A stretch of 64,000 bases of DNA. It comes from Johnsonella ignava ATCC 51276. Its GTDB lineage: Bacteria; Bacillota; Clostridia; Lachnospirales; Lachnospiraceae. Both the position numbers and the translations under genes were made by a program. The stretch lies in contig NZ_JH378829.1 of NCBI RefSeq assembly GCF_000235445.1, forward strand, positions 109,988 through 173,987. Reading direction: 5' to 3'. This document shows, one piece after another, positions 8,943 through 17,087 of this stretch. A model generated the notes under the pieces. The model had not been told where the DNA came from. It saw only the letters and a list, made by a program, of their open reading frames with translations, and did no database searches. Numbering within the stretch: the stretch's first letter is position 1; each line of letters opens with the position of its first letter.

Positions 8943-8980
8943 TTTAGGCATGCCTAAAGTATATTCTTTGGAAAGCCTAA
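8943..8980 (-). promoter_or_regulatory. DtxR/MntR-type operator region
   Basis: A perfect 16-bp palindrome, TTTAGGCATGCCTAAA (8943-8958), lies between the transcription start and the ribosome binding site. A second TTAGGC half-site (minus strand, 8975-8980), with a weaker partner TTTGG at 8967-8971, lies next to the -10. The TTAGG...CCTAA layout matches DtxR/IdeR-family operators. The fused regulator in this operon is the obvious candidate binder, by inference. Confidence 0.7.
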
Positions 8981-8991
8981 TTTCATATAAA

Positions 8992-9020
8992 TATATACCC
9001 TAATTTAAGATTTTAGTCAA
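8992..9020 (-). promoter_or_regulatory. Promoter of metal uptake operon
   Basis: On the minus strand TTGACT (9015-9020), a 17-bp spacer and TATATA (8992-8997) lie about 85 nt upstream of the lipoprotein start. The operator repeats begin a few bases downstream of the -10. Confidence 0.75.
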
Positions 9021-9120
9021 GTCTTTTTTATAGATTCGTTGTGTTCAAGCTTTTTTATAACATTACGATCCGATTTTCATTATAAAGTTTATACACCCCC
9101 ATAGCATGCACCCTATAATA

Positions 9121-9141
9121 TTTTTGTAATTATTACAAAAA
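9121..9141. promoter_or_regulatory. 21-bp palindrome, Fur-family-like box
   Basis: TTTTTGTAAT, a central T and ATTACAAAAA form a perfect palindrome. Its core TTGTAAT-T-ATTACAA has the 7-1-7 form of PerR/Zur/Fur boxes. One arm also serves as the U-tract of the adjoining terminator, so the resemblance may be partly fortuitous. It lies about 100 bp upstream of the metal operon's -35. Confidence 0.35.
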
Positions 9142-9168
9142 AACAGCAAACCTTTTTGATTTACTGTT
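9142..9168 (-). terminator. Intrinsic terminator hairpin
   Basis: An 11-bp stem (9142-9152 with 9158-9168, two G-U pairs) with a 5-nt A loop on the minus strand is followed by seven T residues. It separates the rlmB cluster from the metal operon. Confidence 0.7.
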
Positions 9169-9315
9169 TAGCAAGTTGCTATATAATAGCCTCTTATTTG
9201 ATTTTTGAGTTAGACAAGCCGGGATTTTCATTTGCTCCTTACAACGATTTTTTTCATGTAATAATTATTCCTACAATCAATGCTATTAAATATTAAAACC
9301 ACATTTTTTAAGCAA

Positions 9316-9362
9316 CACAAAAAGTGCGGCAAATAGATAGTGTCCCCTATATACCGCACTTT
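9316..9362 (-). terminator. Intrinsic terminator after rlmB
   Basis: AAAGTGCGG (minus strand, from the stop codon) pairs with CCGCACTTT across a 24-nt loop and is followed by TTTTT. It ends the ispF-cysS-mrnC-rlmB transcript. Confidence 0.7.
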
Positions 9363-10099
9363 CATACTGCTATTCTTCTTCTTACCACCTCATATGCCAA
9401 TACACCTGCTGCCACTGAAGCATTAAGCGAGTCTATCTCACCTCTTACAGGTATCGCTGCATGAAAATCACACTTTTCCTTGACAAGCCGGCTTACGCCG
9501 TTTCCTTCACTGCCGATTACAATCCCGATTGCACCGCTTAAATCAATGCTATACATTGATGCACCGCTCATATCCGCACATACAAACCATATCCCCCTTT
9601 CCTTTAACTTATCAACAGTTCTTGAAAGATTTGCAACCCTTGCCACTTTTGTGTAATTAAGCGCACCGGCGGAGGTCTTTGCAACTGCAGCTGTCAGCCC
9701 TGCCGCACGGTTTTTAGGTATTATAACCCCATGTGCTCCGGCAAGGTTTGCCGTCCGTATTATAGCACCAAGATTGTGAGGGTCTTCTATACCGTCAAGA
9801 AGTATTATAAAAGGCGGCTCATTTTTATCTTCCGCAATTTTTAATATATCTTCAACTTCCGCATATTTATATGAAGCGGCTAAGGCAGCCGTTCCTTGAT
9901 GATTACTTGAGGCGCATACTATATCAAGCTTTTTTTTATCTATAAATTCTACTTTTACTCCATGCTTTTTCGCCTCATCAAGTATAACTTTTACAGACTG
10001 ACCGTTAAGATTCTCCTGTATATAAATCCTGTCTACGGAGTTGCATGAACGCAGTGTCTCAATAACCGCATTTCTCCCGTAAATTATATTTTCATCCAT
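9362..10099 (-). CDS. rlmB: 23S rRNA 2'-O-ribose methyltransferase, TrmH/RlmB type
   Basis: SPOUT-class SAM-dependent methyltransferase expected to modify a guanosine of 23S rRNA. The N-terminal substrate-binding domain starts at GRNAVIETL. The trefoil-knot motifs are DGIEDPHNLGAIIRTA, then IVIGSEGNGVSRLV and IPVRGEIDSLNASVAAG. The start at 10099 (MDENIIYG) follows AAGAAGG with good spacing; a longer frame to 10147 adds residues absent from the family. It is last of the mrnC-cysS cluster, as is usual in Firmicutes. Confidence 0.92.
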   Translation of the reverse strand: MDENIIYGRNAVIETLRSCNSVDRIYIQENLNGQSVKVILDEAKKHGVKVEFIDKKKLDIVCASSNHQGTAALAASYKYAEVEDILKIAEDKNEPPFIILLDGIEDPHNLGAIIRTANLAGAHGVIIPKNRAAGLTAAVAKTSAGALNYTKVARVANLSRTVDKLKERGIWFVCADMSGASMYSIDLSGAIGIVIGSEGNGVSRLVKEKCDFHAAIPVRGEIDSLNASVAAGVLAYEVVRRRIAV

Positions 10100-10220
10100 T
10101 AAATTAAAACCTTCTTTACAAAACTTTACTGCTTGTGAATTAAACACTTTTTTATAAATTTAACACTTTGCCGAAGTAAAAATTTATTTAAACATAAATA
10201 ATATTTTTATATTTTTATAT

Positions 10221-10652
10221 TCAGGCACTATATTCAGTCTTGCTCCAGCCTGACTTTATAAGCTCCACAACCCTTTTATAGTTTCCATTTATATAAAGGA
10301 ATCCCAAAAGAGTTTCGAGCCCTGTGGCATGCCTGTAATCAGATACCGAGGCATTTTTTGCACTGCTGTGAGAATTTGAATTTCTCCCTCTTTTAAATAT
10401 GGCGTACTCCTCTTCGCTAAGCAAATCCTTTATATTTCTAAACAGTTTTGCCTGCCCTGCGGCACTTGTATACTCAGTCGCCTGTGTATGAAGTTTTTTT
10501 ACGGATTTATTCCCCTTGCTTATTATAACCGTCCTTACAACCGTCTCATAAACCGCATCACCTATATAGGCAAGTATAACAGGCGAGTAACAGCCTGTAT
10601 CAGGCAGCGTTATATCAAAGCTTTCAAGTATACAGCCTAAGCCTTCTTCCAT
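10221..10652 (-). CDS. mrnC: Mini-ribonuclease III
   Basis: A 143-residue RNase III catalytic domain without a dsRNA-binding domain; it matures 23S rRNA ends in Firmicutes. Family features are YIGDAVYETVVR near residue 29 (the catalytic acidic motif), RGRNS and a GLETLLGFLYI second metal motif. It overlaps the end of cysS by 16 nt, the standard arrangement, and has GGAAGGTG upstream. Confidence 0.94.
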   Translation of the reverse strand: MEEGLGCILESFDITLPDTGCYSPVILAYIGDAVYETVVRTVIISKGNKSVKKLHTQATEYTSAAGQAKLFRNIKDLLSEEEYAIFKRGRNSNSHSSAKNASVSDYRHATGLETLLGFLYINGNYKRVVELIKSGWSKTEYSA

Positions 10653-12046
10653 TTTACACCTTCCCTTGTATCCTCAAGCACTATGCCCATTGAAAGAAGC
10701 CGGTTTCTTATCTCATCAGCCTGTTTGTAATCCTTATTCTTTCTTGCCTCCTGTCTTTTTTCAATTAAGGCTTCCACTTCTTCATCAATACTTAACTGTT
10801 TCCTTTTTGTTATTATGCCTAACACGTTACATAATGTATCTATGGCTTCATGCAGAGCATTTATATATTCCTTTGAACTGTTTTCATCTGCAGTTGAATT
10901 TGCAAGCCTGACTATTTCAAACACCGTACTTATAGCATCGGCAGTATTAAAATCGTCATCCATAAAAACCTCAAATTTGTTTTTAAGTTTAAGCAATCGG
11001 TCTAAATTTTGTTTTTCCATGTCATCGGCAGCATCACGGCTGCTTTGTAATAAAAACTCATCAAGCCTTTCAACTGAAGTTATAATCCTGTCAAGTGCAT
11101 TTTTTGAGCTCTCCATTAAATCCATTGAAAAATTAAGCGGGTTTCTATAATGTGCACTAAGCATAAAAAATCTAAGTGCCTGCAAATCATACTTTTCACC
11201 TATTTGTCTGACCGTAAAAAAATTACCCAGAGACTTGCTCATTTTCTTATTATCAATATTTAAAAAAGCATTATGCATCCAGAAATTTGCAAACTTCATA
11301 CCGCTGCTTGATTCTGACTGGGCTATCTCATTCTCATGGTGCGGAAATATAAGATCCTCTCCTCCGCCATGTATATCTATCTGGACACCAAGATATTTCC
11401 TGCTCATAACTGAACACTCTATATGCCACCCCGGTCGTCCCTTTGACCATGGAGAATCCCAATACGGTTCCCCCTCTTTTTTAGGTTTCCAAAGTACAAA
11501 ATCCGCCGGTGATTTTTTGGATTCCTCACCGGTAACCTGAAGCTCTCTGAAACCTGATTGCAGTTCGTCTATATTTTTATTTGAAAGCCTGCCGTAATCT
11601 TTAAAACTCTCTACATCAAAATATACGGTCCCGTCTTTAGCGACATAGGCATGTTTTTTTTCTATAAGAGTTTTTATCATATCTTCCATGCCGTCTATCT
11701 CCTGCGTTGCAAGCGGATGCTTTGTCGCAGGCATTATATTCATATCCGCCATATCTTTTTTACATTCAGCTATATATCTTGTAGAGATAACTATTGATTC
11801 TACACCCTCTTCTTTAGCCCTATTTATAATCTTGTCATCAACATCGGTAAAATTGGAGACATAGTTTACATCATATCCTTTATATATAAAATATCTCCTT
11901 ACAGTGTCAAAAAAAATCATAGGTCTTGCATTACCTATATGTATAAGATTGTATACCGTAGGACCGCATACGTACATCTTTACCTTGCCCTCTTCAAGCG
12001 GTACAAACTCTTCCTTTTTCCTTGTAAATGTATTAAAAATCCTCAT
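10637..12046 (-). CDS. cysS: Cysteinyl-tRNA synthetase
   Basis: Class I synthetase of 469 residues, full length. HIGN lies at 36-39 and KMSKS at 268-272. Zinc ligands are C27 (YVCGPT), C211 (ECSVMS), H236 and E240 (FPHHENE). A C-terminal helical anticodon-binding domain starts near 300. It is followed directly by mrnC and rlmB. No T-box is visible in the 80-nt gap upstream. Confidence 0.97.
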   Translation of the reverse strand: MRIFNTFTRKKEEFVPLEEGKVKMYVCGPTVYNLIHIGNARPMIFFDTVRRYFIYKGYDVNYVSNFTDVDDKIINRAKEEGVESIVISTRYIAECKKDMADMNIMPATKHPLATQEIDGMEDMIKTLIEKKHAYVAKDGTVYFDVESFKDYGRLSNKNIDELQSGFRELQVTGEESKKSPADFVLWKPKKEGEPYWDSPWSKGRPGWHIECSVMSRKYLGVQIDIHGGGEDLIFPHHENEIAQSESSSGMKFANFWMHNAFLNIDNKKMSKSLGNFFTVRQIGEKYDLQALRFFMLSAHYRNPLNFSMDLMESSKNALDRIITSVERLDEFLLQSSRDAADDMEKQNLDRLLKLKNKFEVFMDDDFNTADAISTVFEIVRLANSTADENSSKEYINALHEAIDTLCNVLGIITKRKQLSIDEEVEALIEKRQEARKNKDYKQADEIRNRLLSMGIVLEDTREGVKWKKA

Positions 12047-12126
12047 AAATTGAAATTTCCTTATTTAGTATAGTTTTATCGTTTATTTATTGTTTAGATC
12101 CTGTTTCAGTTTTTACGGCTTAATTG

Positions 12127-12663
12127 CTAAAATATACCGCAACAGCCTCCACAACCTGTACTTCCGGCTATATCCTGAGAAGCTATATCTCTGACTGAAG
12201 TTATAAGACAGACGGCATGTGCGCTTATTCCTTCGCCGTCTCCTGTAAATCCCAGCCCCTCCTCAGTAGTCGCTTTTATATTTACCTGTGAAAGCTCTAT
12301 ATTTAAAACTTTAGATATATTTTTTCTCATATCGTCAATATATAAAGCCATCTTAGGCTTTTGTGCCACTATGGTGGCATCAATATTTTCAACTATGTAA
12401 GTTTTTTCCAAAAGCATGTCAGCTACCTTTGAAAGCAATGCCATACTTGAAATATCTTTATATTCTTCATCGCTGTCGGGAAAATGCTTTCCTATGTCTC
12501 CAAGCCCGGCAGCACCTAAAAGTGCATCCATTACAACATGCAAAAGCACATCTGCATCCGAATGTCCAAGAAGCCCCTTTTCAAATGGTATTTCAACGCC
12601 TCCCAGTATAAGCTTCCTGCCGGAGACAAGTCTGTGTACATCATAACCGTGTCCGATTCTCAT
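12127..12663 (-). CDS. ispF: 2-C-methyl-D-erythritol 2,4-cyclodiphosphate synthase with Cys-rich tail
   Basis: Non-mevalonate isoprenoid pathway enzyme. Metal ligands D8, H10 (GYDVH) and H42 are present, along with GHSDADVLLH and the C-terminal signature KATTEEGLGFTGDGEGI. The enzyme core ends near residue 157. A further 20 residues end in TGCGGCCGIF, three cysteines in the last seven residues. This tail is not part of the usual fold. It is cotranscribed with cysS. Confidence 0.95.
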   Translation of the reverse strand: MRIGHGYDVHRLVSGRKLILGGVEIPFEKGLLGHSDADVLLHVVMDALLGAAGLGDIGKHFPDSDEEYKDISSMALLSKVADMLLEKTYIVENIDATIVAQKPKMALYIDDMRKNISKVLNIELSQVNIKATTEEGLGFTGDGEGISAHAVCLITSVRDIASQDIAGSTGCGGCCGIF

Positions 12664-12810
12664 ATAACTGTATAATCCTCTTTAAAATCTGTTATTGTCT
12701 GCATATCTTCTGCAAAACACCGGTATAAATATACAGGTTTATTTTGCTTTTGATAAACAATTTATTTATAATCCAATTAATTAAAAGCCGACTCATGGTA
12801 TTAACCGGTG

Positions 12811-13728
12811 TCAGACTATAAACCTGAGCTTCTGACCTATACATCTTAATTCCACATCTGTATACATACCGACAACCTCCCCGTCCGTATGCACCGCAAG
12901 AGGGATTTCAGTATGTATTTTTATCTCACGACATTCACGGTTTCTTACACCCGCATACTTCATATGATTTCCAAACATTGCACCTAAAAGTATCTTTACA
13001 AGCTTAAGCTTTGATTTATGGTGTATTATACACACTGAAAGTTCACCGTCAGTATTATCGGCTTTAGGCGCAAATCTGAAGCCCCCTCCCTCAGTAGGGT
13101 GATTATGTGAAGCCACAAGCACTATATTATTAAATTCAATTTTTTTTTCACCGTCAAATATTACATAACCTTTTACAGGTTTTGTCTTTAAAAGGCATTT
13201 AATACCTGATGCTATATATATAAATTTTTTTAGCAAAAAACCTGTAGGTATACCCAATTTCCTTCTTTCAGCTATATCATGACAGACCTTTGCATCATAA
13301 CCTATGCCTGAACTTACTATAAATCTCCTGTGGCAGCCCTTTCCATAGCTTAAAATACCATAATCTATTTCCTTAATTTCTTTAGATTTCAATATATGTT
13401 TAAGACATCTTTTAGGGCTTTTAGGCAACTTAAGTCCTCTTGCAAGGTCATTTCCCGAACCTGTCGGTATATATCCCATTGTAAAGCCCGGGCTTATCCT
13501 TGCACCGTCAACTATCTCATTGGCTATTCCGTCTCCGCCCACCGCTATTATACAGACCTCTTCATCAGTGTCGGTAAGTTCACCTGCTATCCTCGCCGCA
13601 TCTCCCACTCCATCTGTTATATATGCCTTATAGGCTATCTTCTTTTTTACAAGATAGTGTTCAAGGGTTTTCCATAATTTATATCCTCTCTCACCACCTG
13701 AATTAGGATTTATAATAAAATTAAGCAT
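12811..13728 (-). CDS. Diacylglycerol/lipid kinase family protein
   Basis: A 305-residue member of the DagK/YegS/LCB5 lipid kinase family. The nucleotide-binding loop is AVGGDGIANEIVDG near 80-93, followed by GYIPTGSGNDLARGL. The C-terminal beta-sandwich is complete (VCIIHHKSKLKL, LAVHTDGEVVG). It phosphorylates diacylglycerol or a related lipid at the membrane. It is upstream of ispF on the same strand. Confidence 0.9.
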   Translation of the reverse strand: MLNFIINPNSGGERGYKLWKTLEHYLVKKKIAYKAYITDGVGDAARIAGELTDTDEEVCIIAVGGDGIANEIVDGARISPGFTMGYIPTGSGNDLARGLKLPKSPKRCLKHILKSKEIKEIDYGILSYGKGCHRRFIVSSGIGYDAKVCHDIAERRKLGIPTGFLLKKFIYIASGIKCLLKTKPVKGYVIFDGEKKIEFNNIVLVASHNHPTEGGGFRFAPKADNTDGELSVCIIHHKSKLKLVKILLGAMFGNHMKYAGVRNRECREIKIHTEIPLAVHTDGEVVGMYTDVELRCIGQKLRFIV

Positions 13729-13764
13729 TTAATCTCCTATCTGTCATGTCGGCAGTTATCCTGT

Positions 13765-13890
13765 GTCAGGAAAACAGGTAAACGCCTGCTAAATATTTTC
13801 TATATAAAAACCGCATATACTTTATGCCGTTTTCATGCGATTTTTTGCATGCCCATATACAGCGGTCCAGGAAAACGCTGATTAAATCAT
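13765..13890 (+). repeat. Dispersed intergenic repeat, copy 1
   Basis: About 125 bp resembling the reverse complement of 26098-26221. Shared blocks in order are GTCAGGAAAACA, a CGCAT/GC element, TTTTCATG, GCGATTTTTTGC, an AGC.GTC block and TGATT.A.TCAT. It lies in the gap before the lipid kinase gene. It may be a short non-autonomous element or structured RNA. Confidence 0.5.
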
Positions 13891-13951
13891 CGCTTCTTTA
13901 AGAATTATAGCATATAAGGTAATAAAGAAAAAGTACAATCAAAAAATCCTC

Positions 13952-13980
13952 TTGACAATAACAGCTTTTTTGAATATACT
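13952..13980 (+). promoter_or_regulatory. Promoter of tRNA-Val/tRNA-Met
   Basis: TTGACA (13952-13957), a 17-bp spacer and TATACT (13975-13980) lie 22 nt before the tRNA-Val 5' end. Confidence 0.85.
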
Positions 13981-14002
13981 TATCTGGCGTTTAAAAAGCC
14001 TT

Positions 14003-14075
14003 GGGATCTTAGCTCAGCTGGGAGAGCATCTGCCTTACAAGCAGAGGGTCACAGGTTCGAGCCCTGTAGGTCCCA
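14003..14075 (+). tRNA. tRNA-Val(TAC)
   Basis: Acceptor GGGATCT / AGGTCCC. Anticodon loop CTTACAA in a TCTGC/GCAGA stem gives TAC. T-loop GGTTCGAGCC. CCA is not encoded. Confidence 0.96.
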
Positions 14076-14097
14076 TTTTTAGATTTTTAAACGATAT

Positions 14098-14171
14098 GGC
14101 GGAATAGCTCAGTTGGCTAGAGCACACGGTTCATACCCGTGGTGTCGAGAGTTCAAGTCTCCCTTCCGCTA
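14098..14171 (+). tRNA. tRNA-Met(CAT), elongator type
   Basis: Acceptor GGCGGAA / TTCCGCT, with a G-U pair at the first position rather than the unpaired C-A of initiators. Anticodon loop TTCATAC in a CACGG/CCGTG stem. It is cotranscribed with tRNA-Val. The overall sequence fits elongator Met rather than Ile(CAU). Confidence 0.93.
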
Positions 14172-14274
14172 TTTTTTATTGCTTATTTTTGGTTTTCAGT
14201 ATATCATATAAGCAGGGCAGCAATACCCTTCATCCTATTATTATTGATATTTAATTATAGAAGTGAGGTACTGT

Positions 14275-14976
14275 ATGAAGAAAAGTGTTTTTAAAGAAAA
14301 GTGTTTAAAGCTGCTCAGGACATACAATCATGCTTGGGTTTTTTCATATTCCATACTGTATTTGATCTGGTATCAATATCTTGAAAATACTGTTACAACA
14401 AACTTTAATATTATACACAGCCATTATGATGATGTAATACCGTTTGTTGAATATTTTATAATACCCTACCTTTACTGGTTTGTATATCTTGGAGCAGTTA
14501 CGGTTTTTTTGTTTTTAAAGGATAAGAACGAATTTTATCATTTTATGTTTTATATATGTGTCGGTATGAGTACCTGCCTGCTTATATGCCAGATTTATCC
14601 AAACGGCACCAATCTTAGGCCTGTTTTAGATTTTAACAGGAACTGGGCAACAAAGCTTGTACATTTTATATACAGTATTGATACTAATACAAATGTGTTT
14701 CCCAGCATACATGTATATAATTCAATAGGTGCACATATAGCAATTTCCAAAAGTAAATTTTTTAAAGGAAATATAGCCGTGCAGATATTTTCATTGATAT
14801 CCTGCCTTAGTATATGTGCTTCAACAGTATTTTTAAAGCAACATTCCATGCTTGATGTATTTGCGGCATTTATACTTGGAGTCGTTATGTATTTTGTTGT
14901 TTACGGAAAAGTAAAGGTTCCTGATGAGTTCCCGCAAATCGCCAAAAAAACACGCAGAAAATCAACTGCTGTTTAA
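14275..14976 (+). CDS. PAP2 superfamily phosphatase, membrane
   Basis: Polytopic membrane protein of 233 residues with about six helices. Phosphatase motifs are LRPVLDF (motif 1 end), FPSIHVYNS (motif 2, PSxH) and KQHSMLDVFAA (motif 3, HxxxD). It is expected to dephosphorylate a lipid phosphate such as phosphatidate or undecaprenyl-PP outside the membrane. The start at 14275 is used because GAGG lies 6 nt upstream; the GTG at 14263 would overlap that site. Confidence 0.78.
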   Translation: MKKSVFKEKCLKLLRTYNHAWVFSYSILYLIWYQYLENTVTTNFNIIHSHYDDVIPFVEYFIIPYLYWFVYLGAVTVFLFLKDKNEFYHFMFYICVGMSTCLLICQIYPNGTNLRPVLDFNRNWATKLVHFIYSIDTNTNVFPSIHVYNSIGAHIAISKSKFFKGNIAVQIFSLISCLSICASTVFLKQHSMLDVFAAFILGVVMYFVVYGKVKVPDEFPQIAKKTRRKSTAV

Positions 14977-15020
14977 AATTTAAACCTGCCCCTTATATAC
15001 ATAGGAGCAGGTTTAAATTT
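14976..15020. terminator. Bidirectional terminator
   Basis: A perfect 14-bp stem (14976-14989 with 15007-15020) is flanked by A and T runs, between convergent genes. Confidence 0.85.
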
Positions 15021-15035
15021 TTTTCATATATTATA

Positions 15036-16007
15036 TTACTGTAACTTAAAACTTGCCATATCATCATAGTAGGTTTTTTCCATGAAATCAGAGCTCATAA
15101 TATTTAAATGTAAATCTATATTTTCAATCTTATCAATTTTATTATTTTTTAAATCCTCTCCAAGCAATCCCAATTTTACAAATCTACAGTTGCCTTTTAA
15201 AATAGTACCGCTGCTGTAAGCAGACATTGCAAAACCGTCTACCGAAAGCTTATCGGCTGCAAATATTATGTCGTCATCATATTTGTTTACCACAAAAAGA
15301 TTTATATCATACCCGTCTATATCGCTTTTTCTGCCTCCTATGGCAACAACCTTCGCATACTCATTATCAAGGATAACCTGGTCTGATGTCTTGGGCTTTC
15401 GTTCATATTTTACAGCCTTATCCTTACCATAAGGGTATATATGAACTGTTTCTTTAGCTACACTATCTGCAAAATAGTTTTCCGCCTCAGTAACAAGAAA
15501 GGTCAGCTCTATATCGCTAAAAGCATAATCCTCCTCAGCTTCATCAAGCTCGCTATCTATAAAACATACAGATCCATTTGTTTGTTTACCTGCAGGGACC
15601 GTACTATAAAGTGTAGGTATAAATTCTATCCCGTCAATAGAACCGGAAACTACTGTAAAGGTTAAATCCTTATCTGAAGTTTTATTCTCCAAATATACAT
15701 TAAATCTATGTTTCCATATCGGATCTTCTTCAATTCCAGTGATTTTAATAATACACTCATCATTATCCACTGCCAGCATCTCAGTAAAAGAGTAGTCCGG
15801 AGCTTTAGTCTTTTTATTATCTTCAGCTTTTTTATTTTCTTCTTTAACATCATCCTTTTCTTTTTTATTTTCCTTTGCAGATGATTTACTTTCACTTTTT
15901 GGCTTGGCAGATTCAGTGGCGGATTCCTTATCAGCACTTTTTGTACATGCCGATAGTGAAGTTATAAACATTAAGGCTGTAATTGCAACTAGAAAAATCC
16001 TTTTCAT
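15036..16007 (-). CDS. Lipoprotein of unknown function
   Basis: A 323-residue exported protein with lipobox LSAC (Cys21). A Ser/Lys/Glu-rich linker runs to about residue 70. Two similar beta-rich halves seem to follow: residues about 73-200 and 205-320 both contain an acidic start, a DGxxxxxx(F/L)VVNK-type strand and a VPAGK/ILKGN turn. This suggests a duplicated extracytoplasmic domain; the duplication is my reading and needs alignment. No family is recognised. Confidence 0.72.
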   Translation of the reverse strand: MKRIFLVAITALMFITSLSACTKSADKESATESAKPKSESKSSAKENKKEKDDVKEENKKAEDNKKTKAPDYSFTEMLAVDNDECIIKITGIEEDPIWKHRFNVYLENKTSDKDLTFTVVSGSIDGIEFIPTLYSTVPAGKQTNGSVCFIDSELDEAEEDYAFSDIELTFLVTEAENYFADSVAKETVHIYPYGKDKAVKYERKPKTSDQVILDNEYAKVVAIGGRKSDIDGYDINLFVVNKYDDDIIFAADKLSVDGFAMSAYSSGTILKGNCRFVKLGLLGEDLKNNKIDKIENIDLHLNIMSSDFMEKTYYDDMASFKLQ

Positions 16008-16064
16008 TATAATTTCTCCCCATTTTTATAAAAAATATATGCTGTTAAGCTTAATCCCGGTTGA

Positions 16065-17087
16065 TTAATTAAAACCATAAAATTTTTGTGTGATTTTATA
16101 GCACAGTACAGAGAATTTTCTGCCAAGCTTAAAGGGTATATTTACCCCTTGTCCCAAAAATCCCCATCTCAGCCTTAAAAACAGTCTTATATTCGACCTC
16201 CTGAGGTATCTCCACAGCTCTTTTTTCTTTATAAGATTATCTTTATCCTCCGACTTTATTGCAAGTATAGAACATATAACCATCATTATCTCAAGATAAA
16301 GCACCATATATTTCCTAAGCTTGTGATTTTCAATTTTATAGGGATTATATGCATCCAGCATTAACTTTGTAACCTTAATCTGCTGATCTATCCTTCCGAT
16401 CATAACCTCCTCATTGACTGACTGATCATCTCTGCCTATAAAATACCTGTAAAAATTTAAATCCATATAATATAGCGTTCTCACATACGGAAGCGGATAA
16501 TATACAAATATATTATCTACATAGAAAGTATGTTTAGGAAGCCAAAGCCCACATTCTATAAGCATCTTCCTCCGATAAATAACCGAGTGCATAAGTATGT
16601 ACTGTCCGGGCAGAAAGGTTCCTATGTCATCCCATGTCAGTATACGGTCCTTTTCAAGAACCCTCCTGTAATTCATCACTTTCTTATGCTGGGCTCCCTC
16701 CTTTTCATATACAAAATTGCTTATAAGAAGATCCAGTTCCGTATCACTTTCATTTATAAAATATCTAAGCTTCTCAAGTATAAGTGCGTAGGATTTTTCA
16801 TCTACCCAATCATCCGAATCAACAACCTTAAAAAACTCTCCTGTGGCAGCCTTAAGCCCCTCATATACGGCATCTCCATGTCCTCCGTTTTCCTTATGCA
16901 GGGCACGGCATATACCCGGATATTTAGTTTCATATTCATCAGCTATCTCTGCAGTATTATCCTTAAAAGAACCGTCATTCACTATAAGAATTTCCACATC
17001 TTCCCCGCCTTTAAGAAGGGAATCAATGCATTTTCTCATATATTTTGCCGAATTATAGCACGGCACCGCTATACTTAGTATTTTCAT
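16065..17087 (-). CDS. Glycosyltransferase family 2
   Basis: GT-A fold transferase of 340 residues. N-terminal SIAVPCYNSAKYM, the nucleotide-binding VNDGS motif and the catalytic DSDDW metal motif near residue 103 are present. The C-terminal 120 residues are basic and hydrophobic, likely membrane-associated. Expected to transfer a sugar from a nucleotide donor to a cell-surface acceptor. It overlaps the CPBP gene by 4 nt (ATGA), so the two are translationally coupled. Confidence 0.9.
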   Translation of the reverse strand: MKILSIAVPCYNSAKYMRKCIDSLLKGGEDVEILIVNDGSFKDNTAEIADEYETKYPGICRALHKENGGHGDAVYEGLKAATGEFFKVVDSDDWVDEKSYALILEKLRYFINESDTELDLLISNFVYEKEGAQHKKVMNYRRVLEKDRILTWDDIGTFLPGQYILMHSVIYRRKMLIECGLWLPKHTFYVDNIFVYYPLPYVRTLYYMDLNFYRYFIGRDDQSVNEEVMIGRIDQQIKVTKLMLDAYNPYKIENHKLRKYMVLYLEIMMVICSILAIKSEDKDNLIKKKELWRYLRRSNIRLFLRLRWGFLGQGVNIPFKLGRKFSVLCYKITQKFYGFN

